64,000 bases of DNA from C-114 sp963745405 (GTDB taxonomy: Bacteria > Chloroflexota > Limnocylindria > Limnocylindrales > CSP1-4): assembly GCA_963745405.1 (NCBI GenBank), contig CAVUWY010000003.1, forward strand, positions 231,983 to 295,982, given 5' to 3'. This document shows, one piece after another, positions 1 through 9,100 of this stretch (positions within the stretch are counted from its first letter, which is position 1; every line of letters starts with the position of its first letter). Both the position numbers and the translations under genes were made by a program. The notes beneath the pieces are model-generated. The model had not been told where the DNA came from and did not search any database. It saw only the letters and a program-made list of their open reading frames with translations.

Positions 1-13
1 GAGCCGTCGACGA

Positions 14-646
14 GTGCCTGACGCCGGACGCGTCATCGCCGGCACGGCCGCCGGACGACGCCTCCGTGCGCCGGGACCCGGCACCCGACCGCTGGCCGAC
101 CGGGTCAAGCAGACGCTCTTCGCGATCCTCGAGCCGGACCTGCCCGGAGCCTCCGTCCTCGACCTGTTCGCCGGCAGCGGCGCGGCGGGGATCGAGGCGC
201 TCTCGCGCGGTGCCGCCTCGGTCGTCTTCGTGGAGCGCGACGCCGCGGCCATCCGGACCATCGAGGACAACCTCCGGACGACTCGGCTCGCCGGACCGGC
301 GGCGATCGTGGTCCGGGCCGACGCCGTCGCCCGGCTCGGTGGAGCTTCGCGGACGCCCGCGCCCTTCGACCTCGTCATCGTCGATCCGCCGTACGCGGAC
401 ACGGCGGCCCTGAGCGCGGTCCTCGAGCGGCTGGGGGCCGCCGATGCCCCGCTCCGCCCGGGCGGCCGGGTCGTCGTCAAGCACTTCTGGCGGGACCGCC
501 CGCCGGACCACGTCGGGCTGCTAGCATCGGAGCGCGAGCGTCGCTTCGGCGAGACGGCGCTGACGTTCCTGCGCCGGGTCGACCCCCAGGCGTCGGCGGC
601 GTCCGGGGAGCCGGCAGGATCGGCGGCGGTCGAGGAGGATCGATGA
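14..646 (+). CDS. rsmD: 16S rRNA (guanine966-N2)-methyltransferase RsmD
   Basis: SAM-dependent enzyme that methylates N2 of G966 in 16S rRNA during 30S assembly. The 210-residue protein opens with the RsmD block RVIAGTAAGRRL (about residues 6-17), has the Rossmann SAM loop DLFAGSG at 50-56 and the catalytic DPPY motif at 124-127. I take the GTG at 14 as the start because it puts RVIAG near the N-terminus as in the family, but only 13 bases precede it, so a start outside the window cannot be excluded. Its last four bases overlap coaD (ATGA), the usual rsmD-coaD pairing in Gram-positive and Chloroflexota genomes. The C-terminal 20 residues are low-complexity Ala/Ser/Gly. Confidence 0.93.
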   Translation: MPDAGRVIAGTAAGRRLRAPGPGTRPLADRVKQTLFAILEPDLPGASVLDLFAGSGAAGIEALSRGAASVVFVERDAAAIRTIEDNLRTTRLAGPAAIVVRADAVARLGGASRTPAPFDLVIVDPPYADTAALSAVLERLGAADAPLRPGGRVVVKHFWRDRPPDHVGLLASERERRFGETALTFLRRVDPQASAASGEPAGSAAVEEDR

Positions 647-1152
647 GCGAACCACGCATCGCGGTCTACCCCGGTTCGTTCGATCCGATGACGAACGGCC
701 ATCTCGACGTCGTCGGCCGCGCGGCGGCCGTCTTCGACCGGGTCGTCGTTGCGGTCCTCGGCAATCCCCGCAAGCAGCCGCTCCTCTCGACGGCGGATCG
801 AGTCGCCATCGTCCGGGCCGGACTCGACGGGACGCTCGAGCCGCAGATGGCCGGCCGCATCGACGTGGCGGCGTTCGACGGGTTGACCGTCGACTTCTGC
901 CATGCCCAGGGCGCTCGCTCGATCGTCCGCGGACTGCGGGCCATCTCCGACTTCGAGACGGAGATCCAGCTCGCCCACAACAACCGCATCCTCGCCCCGG
1001 ACGTCGACACGGTCTTCTTCATGACCTCGCTCGCCCACGGCTATGTGAGCTCGAGCCTCGTCAAGGAGATCGCGACCTTCGGGGGCGATATCTCGGCTAT
1101 GGTCCCGCCGGCCGCTGCCGCCGCGCTCGGGCGTGCCCTTCGGCACGCCTAA
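643..1152 (+). CDS. coaD: Phosphopantetheine adenylyltransferase CoaD
   Basis: Transfers AMP from ATP to 4'-phosphopantetheine, the penultimate step of coenzyme A synthesis, in the cytoplasm. The 169-residue length matches the family (about 160). It shows the nucleotidyltransferase signature YPGSFDPMTNGH (residues 9-20), the substrate-binding run RGLRAISDFE, and the second ATP-binding motif VSSSLVKE near residue 130. It is translationally coupled to rsmD by a four-base overlap. The transcript probably ends or is joined by a new start shortly after, since an extended -10 box lies 15 bases past the stop. Confidence 0.97.
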   Translation: MSEPRIAVYPGSFDPMTNGHLDVVGRAAAVFDRVVVAVLGNPRKQPLLSTADRVAIVRAGLDGTLEPQMAGRIDVAAFDGLTVDFCHAQGARSIVRGLRAISDFETEIQLAHNNRILAPDVDTVFFMTSLAHGYVSSSLVKEIATFGGDISAMVPPAAAAALGRALRHA

Positions 1153-1166
1153 GGCTGCTCAGCCCG

Positions 1167-1175
1167 TGCCATAAT
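1167..1175 (+). promoter_or_regulatory. Extended -10 promoter upstream of the SepIVA-like gene
   Basis: TGC directly followed by CATAAT at 1170-1175, the same extended -10 form seen before rplS, rpsB, rpsO and asd. No clear -35. The predicted transcript start near 1182 leaves a leader of about 35 bases holding the AGGAGG of the next gene. Confidence 0.45.
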
Positions 1176-1216
1176 CCGGCGAACCGCGGTCATCGAGCGG
1201 GCAGGAGGCCGGTCCC

Positions 1217-1756
1217 ATCGACATCATCTTCCTCGTCGAGCGGCTCGAGTCGATCATCGCGAACGGCAAGAAGCTGCCGCTGACGAACAACGTCGTCGTC
1301 GACCAGGTCGCCGCCCTCGATCTCATCGACCAGCTGCGGGTCGCCGTCCCCGAGGAGGTCCGGGCCGCGAAGCGGATCAATTCCGAGGGCGAGCGGATCA
1401 TCGAGAAGGCCCAGGAGGAGGCGGAGCGGATCGTCGCCCGGGCTCAGGAACAGGCGGCCTTCCTCATCGACGAGCGCGGCCTGACCCAGGCGGCCGAGGA
1501 CGAGAGCCGCCGCATCATCGGCGAAGCCGAGGGCGTCGGCGACGACATCCGGCGGGGTGCCGACGAGTACGCCGCATCGGTCCTCATCGGCCTCGAGGGG
1601 GACGTCGTCAAGACCCTCCAGAGCATCAAGAAGGGCATCGCCCTCCTCGACGAGCGGCGGGCGACCCTGCGCGGTGAGGAGGATGGGCTCGGCGACGAGC
1701 ACGACGTCGACCTCTTCGGCGAAGAGGAGGCGGCCGGAGCTCCCGTCCGGTCGTGA
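1217..1756 (+). CDS. DivIVA/SepIVA-like coiled-coil protein, apparent ATC start
   Basis: A 179-residue, highly charged, mostly helical protein. Its N-terminal block (IDIIFLVERLESI, then PLTNNVVVDQ and a DLIDQLR...PEEV segment) followed by a long Glu/Arg-rich coiled coil (about residues 50-130) matches the conserved small family found beside DUF177 in Chloroflexota and Actinobacteria. In mycobacteria the gene at this place encodes the septation factor SepIVA. A role in septum or envelope organisation is therefore inferred, not shown. The reading frame is open from 1175 but has no ATG, GTG or TTG anywhere. The best initiation site is the ATC at 1217, eight bases after a perfect AGGAGG (1203-1208) and exactly where family members begin with Met-Asp-Ile. 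It overlaps DUF177 by four bases (GTGA). Confidence 0.75.
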   Translation: MDIIFLVERLESIIANGKKLPLTNNVVVDQVAALDLIDQLRVAVPEEVRAAKRINSEGERIIEKAQEEAERIVARAQEQAAFLIDERGLTQAAEDESRRIIGEAEGVGDDIRRGADEYAASVLIGLEGDVVKTLQSIKKGIALLDERRATLRGEEDGLGDEHDVDLFGEEEAAGAPVRS

Positions 1757-2346
1757 GCGACGGGGGAAGCCCCGAGCTCGACGCGCCCATGCGGCCGGCG
1801 GACCCGGGCGGCCAGCTCAGCTTCAACGTCGCCCGCCTGCTCGCCGAGGGCCACGGTGCGACCCGCGCCTACCCGGTCGCCGGCGTGATCCTCGATCTCG
1901 GTGACGACCTCCGCCAGGCCGATCCGCTGGAAGGCGCGATCCATCTCACCCGGACCAACCGGGGGCTCTTCGTCAGCGGCCGCCTCACCGCGAGCCTCGA
2001 GTCGGCCTGCAGCCGATGCCTTCGTTCGATCGAGGTGCCCATCACGCTCGAGATCGACGAGGAGGCCCTGCCGTCCGTCGATCCGGCGACCGGAGCGCCG
2101 CTCGACACCACCGCCGAGCCCGACATCCTCCGCCTCACCGACCACCACGAGCTCGAGCTCGGTGAGACGGTCCGCGAGGCGATGTGGCTGGCCGAACCGA
2201 TCGCGCCCCTGTGCCGGCCGGACTGCCCCGGCCTGTGTCCCGAGTGCGGGCTCGAGATGGCCACCGGCAGCCACGACCACCCGGTGTCGGACATCGATCC
2301 TCGCCTCGAAGCGCTCCGCGGGTTCGTCCCCGACCGACCGTCCTGA
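1753..2346 (+). CDS. DUF177 (YceD-like) protein
   Basis: 197-residue member of the DUF177/YceD family, whose E. coli and plant relatives are needed for normal 23S rRNA accumulation. The two diagnostic cysteine motifs are present: ACSRC near residue 76 and a CRPDCPGLCPECG cluster near 155-167, probably a metal site. The N-terminal 30 residues are variable. It begins at a GTG overlapping the preceding stop. It lies one gap before rpmF, the same order as in most bacteria, consistent with a job in 50S biogenesis. Confidence 0.9.
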   Translation: MSDGGSPELDAPMRPADPGGQLSFNVARLLAEGHGATRAYPVAGVILDLGDDLRQADPLEGAIHLTRTNRGLFVSGRLTASLESACSRCLRSIEVPITLEIDEEALPSVDPATGAPLDTTAEPDILRLTDHHELELGETVREAMWLAEPIAPLCRPDCPGLCPECGLEMATGSHDHPVSDIDPRLEALRGFVPDRPS

Positions 2347-2468
2347 GCCGGTGGGTCGTTACGAGTCGTACATCGGCCCGCTATCACTCGTCGTCCACCG
2401 GCTTCCTACCCCTCGTCGCCCATCCAAGCCATCCCGTCATGCCCGCTGAGGCGGGGCCTGCCGATTCC

Positions 2469-2675
2469 CTGCATGGGATGAAAGAACACGACCTCCCTTG
2501 CACGGGACGCAACAACGGGTCCTCGGAGCGCAATCGAGTGACCGAACCTTGCACCGGATGCAAGCATCCGGCCGATAGCGAGCTGGGAGCCCGTTTCCTT
2601 GCACGAGATGCAAGGAACGGATCGGATCGCGCGACCGGAACCGCTCGGTCGGGCTCGTTGTTGCATGGGCGACAA
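2469..2675 (+). repeat. Five-copy near-palindromic element, consensus TTGCACGGGATGCAA
   Basis: Copies at 2469-2483, 2498-2512, 2550-2564, 2600-2614 and 2661-2675, with starts 29, 52, 50 and 61 bases apart. The third and fourth are the cleanest: TTGCACCGGATGCAA and TTGCACGAGATGCAA, each TTGCA-N5-TGCAA with one or two further pairing bases outside. The outer copies are degenerate. The spacers are unrelated to one another, so this is not a CRISPR array. It could be a multi-dimer operator for rpmF, a set of RNA hairpins, or a dispersed intergenic repeat. Confidence 0.7.
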
Positions 2676-2717
2676 GTCGGGCACCATCGGCGCCCTGGAC
2701 GCGGTTCACCCCGTTCC

Positions 2718-2746
2718 GTGACGGGAGGCCCGCGACCGGGTAGACT
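2718..2746 (+). promoter_or_regulatory. Probable rpmF promoter
   Basis: GTGACG at 2718-2723 and TAGACT at 2741-2746 are separated by 17 bases. The -10 lies about 120 bases before rpmF and just downstream of the near-palindrome array. Confidence 0.35.
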
Positions 2747-2863
2747 CTCCCGTCGGTCCCCCCTTGGAGCGCGGTCGAGTGCGCCCGACCAGGACGGCCC
2801 GGCGACAACGAACGACCGATCGCGTGACGGCCCGAGCGCGATCCCGAAAGGAGCCCCGACACC

Positions 2864-3067
2864 ATGGGTGTCCCCAAGCGACGCGTCTCGCACGCCCGGC
2901 AGGGTGAGCGTCGCGCGCACCTCGCGATCACGCTGCCGGCCCTCGACGAATGCCCGCACTGCCACCAGCCGAAGCGCCAGCACCACGTCTGCCCTAACTG
3001 CGGCTACTACGATGGGCGCCAGGCGATCGAGCTCAAGCAGACGACCGACGAGCGCAGGTCCTCCTGA
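2864..3067 (+). CDS. rpmF: 50S ribosomal protein L32
   Basis: 67-residue zinc-ribbon ribosomal protein of the large subunit. It starts MGVPKRRVSHARQGERRAH, the canonical L32 opening (normally MAVPKR), and keeps both CxxC pairs (CPHC near residue 27 and CPNC near 40), so it is the zinc-binding C+ form. The start ATG follows an AAAGGAG ribosome site. The Cys-containing form is often the one repressed or replaced under zinc shortage. No Cys-less paralogue is in the window. Confidence 0.96.
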   Translation: MGVPKRRVSHARQGERRAHLAITLPALDECPHCHQPKRQHHVCPNCGYYDGRQAIELKQTTDERRSS

Positions 3068-3143
3068 CCTGCCGGTGCACCGATGACCTCGGCGGGACGC
3101 CCACCCTCGACGCCGGGATCGGGACGCCGATGATCGAGAACAC

Positions 3144-4289
3144 GTGGACCTGAGCTCGGTCCGATCCATCGCGGGCGCGCGACGGGTCCGGGTCGCGGTC
3201 GACGCCATGGGCGGTGACTTCGGGCCCTCGGAGATCGTGCCGGGGGTCCTCGCCTATGCGCTGGCCCACCCCGAGACCGACATCACCCTCGTCGGCGACG
3301 AGTTCGTCGTCGCGAGCCTGCTCGGGGCAGATCCGCCGGCCACCATCGACGTCGTCCATGCCGGCTCGGTCGTCGACATGGACGAGCAGCCGGCGGCGGC
3401 CGTCCGCCGCAAGCGCGATGCGTCCATCAACGTGGCGATGCGCCTCGTCCGCGACGGCCACGCCGATGCGATCGTGACCGCCGGCCACACCGGAGCCGCT
3501 GTGGCCTCGGCGATCCTCCTCCTCCATCGCCTGCCCGGGGTCGATCGGCCGGCCCTCGCGGTCCAGATGACGACGGCCAAGGGACCCTTCGTCCTGCTCG
3601 ACATCGGGGCTACCACCGACAGCACCGGCCTCAACCTCGCCCAGTACGCCACGATGGGGGCGCTCTACGCAGAGCGGGTCCTCGGGGTGGTCAGGCCGAC
3701 CGTCGCCCTCCTCTCGATCGGCGAGGAGGGCGGCAAGGGTGAGCAACGGGTCCAGGAGGCGACCGAACGGCTGCGGGCCACCGACCTCGCCTTCATCGGC
3801 AACGTCGAGGGCCGCCACCTCGTCGAGCATGCCGCCGACGTGGTCGTCTGCGACGCGGCCGTCGGCAACGTGACGATCAAGTTCTTCGAGGGCCTGTCGA
3901 GCTTCATCCTCCGCGGCCTGCTGCGAGCGGAGTTCGAGCGCGACCTGCGGGGCCGCCTCGCCTACCTCCTTCTCCGACCGGGCATCGGCCGCATCCGCGA
4001 GGTGTTCGACTACGAGAAGCTTGGCGGCTCGCCGCTCCTCGGCGTTCGCGGCACGGTCCTCATCACCCACGGACGGGCGCGCCGCCGGATGATCGAGTAC
4101 GCCGTCGCCGTCGGGGCGGCCGCAGCGCGAGCCGAGATCCCGCAGGCCATCGCCGATGCGTTCCGTAGCGAGGCTTCGGACCACCCGTCAGCCGAGCCGG
4201 CGGCCCGCGCAGACGGGGAACGAGACACCTCACGGGTCGTGGTGCCCGACGCCACCGTCGACGCGGCGGCCCTCGAGGTCCGCCCGTGA
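3144..4289 (+). CDS. plsX: Phosphate acyltransferase PlsX
   Basis: Makes acyl-phosphate from acyl-ACP and phosphate, the first committed step toward phosphatidic acid in the PlsX/PlsY route. It is peripheral to the membrane. The diagnostic VAVDAMGGD motif lies at about residues 17-25, followed by the conserved TAGHTGA loop and the AAVRRKRDASI run. Length 381 is slightly long because of an acidic, low-complexity C-terminal tail of about 40 residues. A GTG at 3144 is used. No strong ribosome site precedes it, and a start nearer VRVAVDAMGGD would fit the family equally well. acpP, which supplies its substrate, lies 850 bases downstream. Confidence 0.93.
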   Translation: MDLSSVRSIAGARRVRVAVDAMGGDFGPSEIVPGVLAYALAHPETDITLVGDEFVVASLLGADPPATIDVVHAGSVVDMDEQPAAAVRRKRDASINVAMRLVRDGHADAIVTAGHTGAAVASAILLLHRLPGVDRPALAVQMTTAKGPFVLLDIGATTDSTGLNLAQYATMGALYAERVLGVVRPTVALLSIGEEGGKGEQRVQEATERLRATDLAFIGNVEGRHLVEHAADVVVCDAAVGNVTIKFFEGLSSFILRGLLRAEFERDLRGRLAYLLLRPGIGRIREVFDYEKLGGSPLLGVRGTVLITHGRARRRMIEYAVAVGAAAARAEIPQAIADAFRSEASDHPSAEPAARADGERDTSRVVVPDATVDAAALEVRP

Positions 4290-4600
4290 GCGGACCCCGC
4301 CTCGAGGTGAGCGCTTCCGTCGTCGAGGCGACCGTCCGCCTGGCGGCCCTCGAGGTACCCGGGGTCTGCCGGGTCGGGCGAGGGGGACCGGTCTGGGCCC
4401 GCTGGCTCGCCGCGCCGGCCATCAGCATCGACCGCCGCGATGGTTCCGTCGCGGTCTCGGTGGCCATCGTCGCCCGCCCGGCCCAGCCGCTCGTCCAGCT
4501 CACCCGGGCCGTCCGGACCTCGATCTCGGCCGCCGTGGAGCGGACCCTCGAGCTGGAGGCCGGACCGATCTCCGTCATCGTCGACGGCATCGGCGTCTGA
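4286..4600 (+). CDS. Asp23/Gls24 family protein
   Basis: 104-residue single-domain Asp23/Gls24 (formerly DUF322) protein. The family is common in Gram-positive and Chloroflexota genomes, often beside nusB or fatty-acid genes, and is linked to envelope stress in Firmicutes. The fold is visible as LEVSASVVEATVRLAALEVPGV at the start, a central SIDRRDGSVAVSVAIVA strand pair, and a TRAVRTSISAAVERTLEL helix. It begins at a GTG overlapping plsX by four bases and is followed by nusB after 10 bases, so all are co-transcribed. Confidence 0.88.
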   Translation: MSGPRLEVSASVVEATVRLAALEVPGVCRVGRGGPVWARWLAAPAISIDRRDGSVAVSVAIVARPAQPLVQLTRAVRTSISAAVERTLELEAGPISVIVDGIGV

Positions 4601-4610
4601 GCGCACGGCC

Positions 4611-5105
4611 ATGGGCGACCGGCCGTCGGCCGAACCGCGGACGGATCGGGCCCGCTCGGCCCGGGCCGGCAGGCGACTCGCGCTGGCCGCGATCTTCGAA
4701 GCCGACTTCGGTCAGCGGACCGCGACGGCGATCCTCGAGCGGCACCTGGCCGAGTCCGAGGACGACCCGGCCGCGGCGACCCTCGCCCGCGAGATCGTCG
4801 CGACGGTGACCGCGCGACGCGACCGGATCGACGCCGAGATCGAGCGCGCAGCGCCCCGCTACCCGGTCGTTTCGATGGCCCCGATGGACCGCGCGCTGCT
4901 CCGTTGCGCCCTCGGCGAGGTGCTACACTCCGCGACGACGCCGGCCCGGGTGGCGATCGCCGAGTGGGTCGAGCTGGCACGGATCTACAGTGGAGAACCG
5001 ATGCGGCGCCTCGTGAACGGCGTGCTCGGACGGGTCGTCTCGGAGACGACGCCGACGATCGCCGGAGGGAGTGCGCCACCACCGCCGGGACACCGCGGCA
5101 GCTGA
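4611..5105 (+). CDS. nusB: Transcription antitermination factor NusB
   Basis: Small all-helical RNA-binding factor that, with S10 (NusE), loads onto boxA to stop premature termination in rRNA operons. The 164-residue protein has the family core: ARRLALAAIFEADFG-like first helix (SARAGRRLALAAIFE), then MDRALLRCALGEVLH and the ARVAIAEWVELARIYSGE...FVNGVLG-like segment, here RRLVNGVLGRV. The ATG at 4611 is chosen because upstream codons lie inside the Asp23 gene. A TGC-TACACT extended -10 lies inside the gene (about 4921-4929), which could serve acpP and rnc. Confidence 0.9.
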   Translation: MGDRPSAEPRTDRARSARAGRRLALAAIFEADFGQRTATAILERHLAESEDDPAAATLAREIVATVTARRDRIDAEIERAAPRYPVVSMAPMDRALLRCALGEVLHSATTPARVAIAEWVELARIYSGEPMRRLVNGVLGRVVSETTPTIAGGSAPPPPGHRGS

Positions 5106-5136
5106 CCAGCGCAGCCCACCCACCGAGGAGACCAGA

Positions 5137-5376
5137 GTGGCCACCGACACGTACGAGCGCCTCAAGAAGATCGTCGTCGAGCAGCTCGGCGTGGACGAGG
5201 ACGAGGTCAAGCCCGAAGCGTCCTTCGTCGACGACCTGAACGCCGACTCCCTCGATCTCGTCGAGCTCATCATGAGTCTCGAAGAGGAGTTCGGGACCGA
5301 GATCTCCGACGAGGATGCCGAGAAGATCCGCACCGTCGGTGACGCGGCCGAGTACATCGACGAGCACTCGTCCTAG
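5137..5376 (+). CDS. acpP: Acyl carrier protein
   Basis: 79-residue acidic carrier of growing acyl chains as thioesters on 4'-phosphopantetheine. The modification serine is Ser38 in the motif ADSLDLVEL. The start is a GTG seven bases after GAGGAG. The sequence is typical of primary-metabolism ACPs (VEQLGVDEDEV, SFVDDLNADS), not polyketide carriers. It links plsX upstream to rnc downstream in the familiar plsX-acpP-rnc-smc order, although the fab genes normally between plsX and acpP are absent here. Confidence 0.96.
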   Translation: MATDTYERLKKIVVEQLGVDEDEVKPEASFVDDLNADSLDLVELIMSLEEEFGTEISDEDAEKIRTVGDAAEYIDEHSS

Positions 5377-5395
5377 CGACCGAGTCCCGGGCTCC

Positions 5396-6112
5396 GTGGG
5401 TGTGAGTCCGGCGGACCCGCTCGCAGCCCGCCTCGGTCTCGAGGTCGGCGACCCGGATCTCCTCCACCAGGCCCTCGTCCACAGCAGTCACCTGCACGAG
5501 CACCCGGACGCGGCGCCGACCCACAACGAACGGCTCGAGTACCTCGGTGACGCCGTCGTGAACCTGGCCATCAGCCAGGCGGTCTACGCCCGCCACCCGA
5601 CCGACGACGAAGGCCTCCTGTCCGCTCGCCGGGCGGCGATCGTCTCGACGACCGGCCTGGCCCGCCTCGCCGGCCGGATCGATCTCGGCGACGCCCTCCT
5701 TCTCGGCGAGGGCGAGTCGACCCGCGGCGGCCGCCGCCGCCCATCCCTCCTCGCCTCGGCCTTCGAGGCCATCTGCGGGGCGCTGTACCTCGACCTCGGG
5801 TTCGACCGGACGCGCGACTGGGTCGTGGCGCTGGCAGCCCCGGAGCTGGCCGACGACGCGTCGACGACGAGCCTGAAGAGCCCCAAGAGCCGGCTCCAGG
5901 AGTACACCCAGCGGACTCGCGGGGAGCGACCGCAATATCGGGTGCTCGACGCGTCGGGGCCCGACCACGAGAAGACGTTCCGGATCGAGGTCATCGTCGG
6001 TGGACGTGTCCTCGGCACCGGTGTCGGGCCGTCGCGCCGCATCGCCGAGACGGCCGCCGCGGCGATGGCCCTGGAGGGCATCGAGCGATCGGAACCCGAG
6101 ACGGTCCGATGA
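5396..6112 (+). CDS. rnc: Ribonuclease III
   Basis: Double-strand-specific endoribonuclease that processes rRNA precursors and structured mRNAs. Of its 238 residues, the first 160 form the catalytic domain, with the signature NERLEYLGDAV and the second metal-site segment EAICGALYLDLG. The C-terminal 70 form the double-stranded-RNA-binding domain (KSRLQEYTQ...ETAAAAMALE). Two GTG codons (5396 and 5402) could serve as the start and neither has a strong ribosome site. Overlap ATGA with smc. Confidence 0.94.
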   Translation: MGVSPADPLAARLGLEVGDPDLLHQALVHSSHLHEHPDAAPTHNERLEYLGDAVVNLAISQAVYARHPTDDEGLLSARRAAIVSTTGLARLAGRIDLGDALLLGEGESTRGGRRRPSLLASAFEAICGALYLDLGFDRTRDWVVALAAPELADDASTTSLKSPKSRLQEYTQRTRGERPQYRVLDASGPDHEKTFRIEVIVGGRVLGTGVGPSRRIAETAAAAMALEGIERSEPETVR

Positions 6113-9100
6113 GCGGCTCGCCGCGGCTCCTCGGTCTCCGGCTGCAGGGGTTCAAGTCGTTCGCCGAGCGGACGCTCGTCGAATTCGACGGCGGCATCAG
6201 CGCCGTCGTCGGGCCCAACGGATCGGGCAAGAGCAACCTCGCCGATGCCCTTCGCTGGGCCCTCGGCGAGCAGGGCCGCTCGCTCCGGACGCGGAAGAGC
6301 GAGGACGTGATCTTCGCCGGCTCGGAGCGGCGGGCAGCGACCGGGATGGCCGACGTGACCCTCATCATCGACAACGCCGACGGGCTGTTCCCGTTCGACT
6401 ACAGCGTCCTCGAGATCGGCCGGCGCCTGTATCGCTCCGGCGAGAACGATTACCTGCTCAATAAGCAGCGGATCCGCCTCCGCGACCTCGTCGACCTCCT
6501 GGACGCGGCCCACCTCGCCGACAACGCCTTCCTCTTCATCGGCCAGGGCATGGTCGACCAGGCCCTCGCCCTCCGGCCGGAGGAGCGACGGCCGCTCTTC
6601 GAGGAGGTCGCCGGGGTCCGCCGCCACGAGCGACGACGGAAGCGGGCGGAGGAACAGCTCGCCGAGGCGGAGGCCAACCTGTCCCGAGTCGAGGACATCC
6701 TCGGCGAACTCCGGCCGCAGGCTCGCCGGCTCGCCGCCCAGGCCGATCAGCAGACGTCGCGGCGGACGGCCGGCGAGGAGTTCGCGGCGGCGCTGCTCGC
6801 CTCGGCCCATGCCCGCTGGCACGAGGCGAGTGCGCGGGCCGGTTCGGCCGGCGCGGCGCTCGCCCGGGCTCGCTCGGCTGCGGATCGCCCGATGGCCGAC
6901 CTCGTGGCGGCCGAAGAGGTGGCGACGGCGGTGTCGGCCGCCCTCGGCGACCGGGCTGCCGCGGAACGCGAGCGTCGGGCGACCCACGATGCCGCCCGGT
7001 CGCGGGTCGCCGAGCTGCGGGTCCGGCAGGCCCGTCTCGGCAGCGAGCTCGACGCGCTCGGGCGCGATCGCGTCCGTCTGACCTCGGAGCGTGAGACGGC
7101 CGAGGCCGATGTCGTCATCCAGCGACGGACGCTCGCCGAGCCGGTCCACCCGCCGGAACAGGTCGCCGCGGACGACCTGGCCGGAGCGGAGCGGGCGCTT
7201 GCCGAGGCGATGGCCGAGCTTGCCGCGCTTCGCGACGCCAGATCGGCTGCCGACGAGGAACTGGCGGCGAGCCGGCGGGCGGCCGCGGTCCGGTCCGCCG
7301 AGCTCGAGTCGGCTCGCCGGCGGGCGGCCGACATGGAGCGCCGGGCCGCCGAGGAGCGGCTCGAGGCGGAGCGATCGGCGGCCCTGCTCGACGATGCCGA
7401 GGCCCGGCGGGCGACCCGCGCGGAGGCGCTCGCCGTCACCGTGGCGGCCGAGGCCGCCACGGTCGAGGCGCGCGAAGCCGCCCGGGCGAACCTCGAGCGG
7501 ATCGAGGTCCGCCGACACGAGCACGTGGAGCGAGCGGCGGGGAGCGAGGCGCGGCGGGCCGAACTGGCCGCCCGCGAGGCGACCCTGCGCGTGCGGCTCG
7601 ACGAGGACGAGGCACGCCCGATCGCCAGGGCCGTCCGCCGGCGGGGAGGCCGCCGGATCGACGACGGACTGGTCGTGGACCCCGCCTTCCGGGCGGCCGT
7701 CGAGCTCGCGGTCGGCGAGGCCGGTCGAGGCTTCGTCGTCCCGGCTTCAGACGTCGCCGGTCTAGCCGCCGAGCGCGGGGCGGTGGCCGTCGAGGATCGG
7801 CTCGCGGCGGGACCGCCGCGCCGGGTCGAGGACTCGACAGTGGAGGCCGCGGTCGCGGTCGGTGGTGGACGGCTGCTCGATGCGGTGCGCGCTGATCCTG
7901 CCGACGCGGTGAGCCGGATCGTGGCGACCGTCGTCTGGGTACCCGACATCGCGGCGCTCGTGGACCTCCAGGCGCGTCTCGCCCCCGGTTGGTCGGCGGT
8001 CGTCCGCGACGGCAGCGCCGCGGCCGGGCCGCTCGTCGTATCGCTCGGCCGTCCCGACGGGCGCCTCGAACGACAGGCGGAGATCGAGCGGGTCGTGGCC
8101 GAGCTCGCGGTCGCCGCGGCCGCCGCGACGGAGGCCCGACGGGACGCCGATGCGGCCGGATCCGAGGCCGCCACCGCCAGGGCTGCTCTTGAAACCGCCC
8201 GTGCCGGCGAGCTCGAGGCAGGCGGAGCGAGGCGACGGGCGGAGGAGGAGGAACGGGCGTCCGCCCGCGCGGTCGAGGCCGCGGCCCGGGAGGCCGCCTG
8301 GCACGCCGCCCAGGTCGTCCGGCTCGACGCCGAATCGGAGCGCGCCGGCGGCGCGCTCGCTCAGCTCGACCGTGACGCCGCCGTCGCCGCCGGGGGAGGG
8401 GAGGGTCCCGAGGGGAAGACCGACCAGGCGGCACTCGCCACCTGGCAGGAACGGGCCGATGGGTTACGGCTCCGTCGCGACCGGCTCGCGGTGGAGATGG
8501 CAGAGCTCGATCGGCTCCGTCGCGAGGTCGAGGCCCGTCGGGCCCGGGCCGAGGCAGCCGTCGCCATGGACGAGGAACGGATCGCCCGTGCCGCGGCCGA
8601 TGTCGCGTCGCTCGGAGATCGCGAGCAGGCGGTGCGTGCCGACCTCGATCGCCTGGCAGCCGATCTCGCCGAGGCCGAGGGCCGCGAGACGGCCGCCGGG
8701 GCGGCCATCGCCGAGCTCATCGCCGCCGATGGCGCCGATCGGGCCCGCCTCGCCGAGGCCGAGCGAGCGGCCACCGCCGCCCGGGAGCGACTCCGGGCGT
8801 CAGAGGCGAGCCTGCGGAGCGCCGAGGTGGCGGATCTGGAGGCGCGGCTGGCCCTCGAATCCGTGAGGGAGGGCCTCCTCGTCGAGCTGGCCGGGCTCGG
8901 CGATGTCGCGGTCAGGGCGGTCGTCGAGAGCGCGACGGGCATCGACGGCGCCGCCGGGCTGGACGGGCCCGCAGCCGCTGCCCCGCGCGCCGCTTCGGCC
9001 CACGACGCCGACAAGGCCGACGACTCCGAGGACCCCGACGAGGACGGGCGAGAGCTCGCCGCCGCCCTGGCGACGATCGCCCCCCACTGGTCGAGCGTCC

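Larger units (their letters stand above)
2347..2863 (+). other. 517-base non-coding gap before rpmF
   Basis: No conserved gene fits here on either strand. The only long frames are repetitive shadows, and its local GC is visibly lower than in the neighbouring genes. It contains a short hairpin (CCCGC/GCGGG arms at 2442-2446 and 2451-2455) that may end the DUF177 transcript, five copies of a 15-base near-palindrome (2469-2675), and a probable rpmF promoter at about 2718-2746. Confidence 0.6.

Noticed and set aside
2469..2675. A possible CRISPR array
   Set aside because: The repeats are only 15 bases and imperfect, spacing varies from 29 to 61, and no cas genes are present.
5584..7524. Long minus-strand open frame over rnc and smc (about 646 codons)
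   Set aside because: It lies entirely opposite the conserved rnc and smc genes. Long antisense frames are expected at this GC content, and it has no domain.
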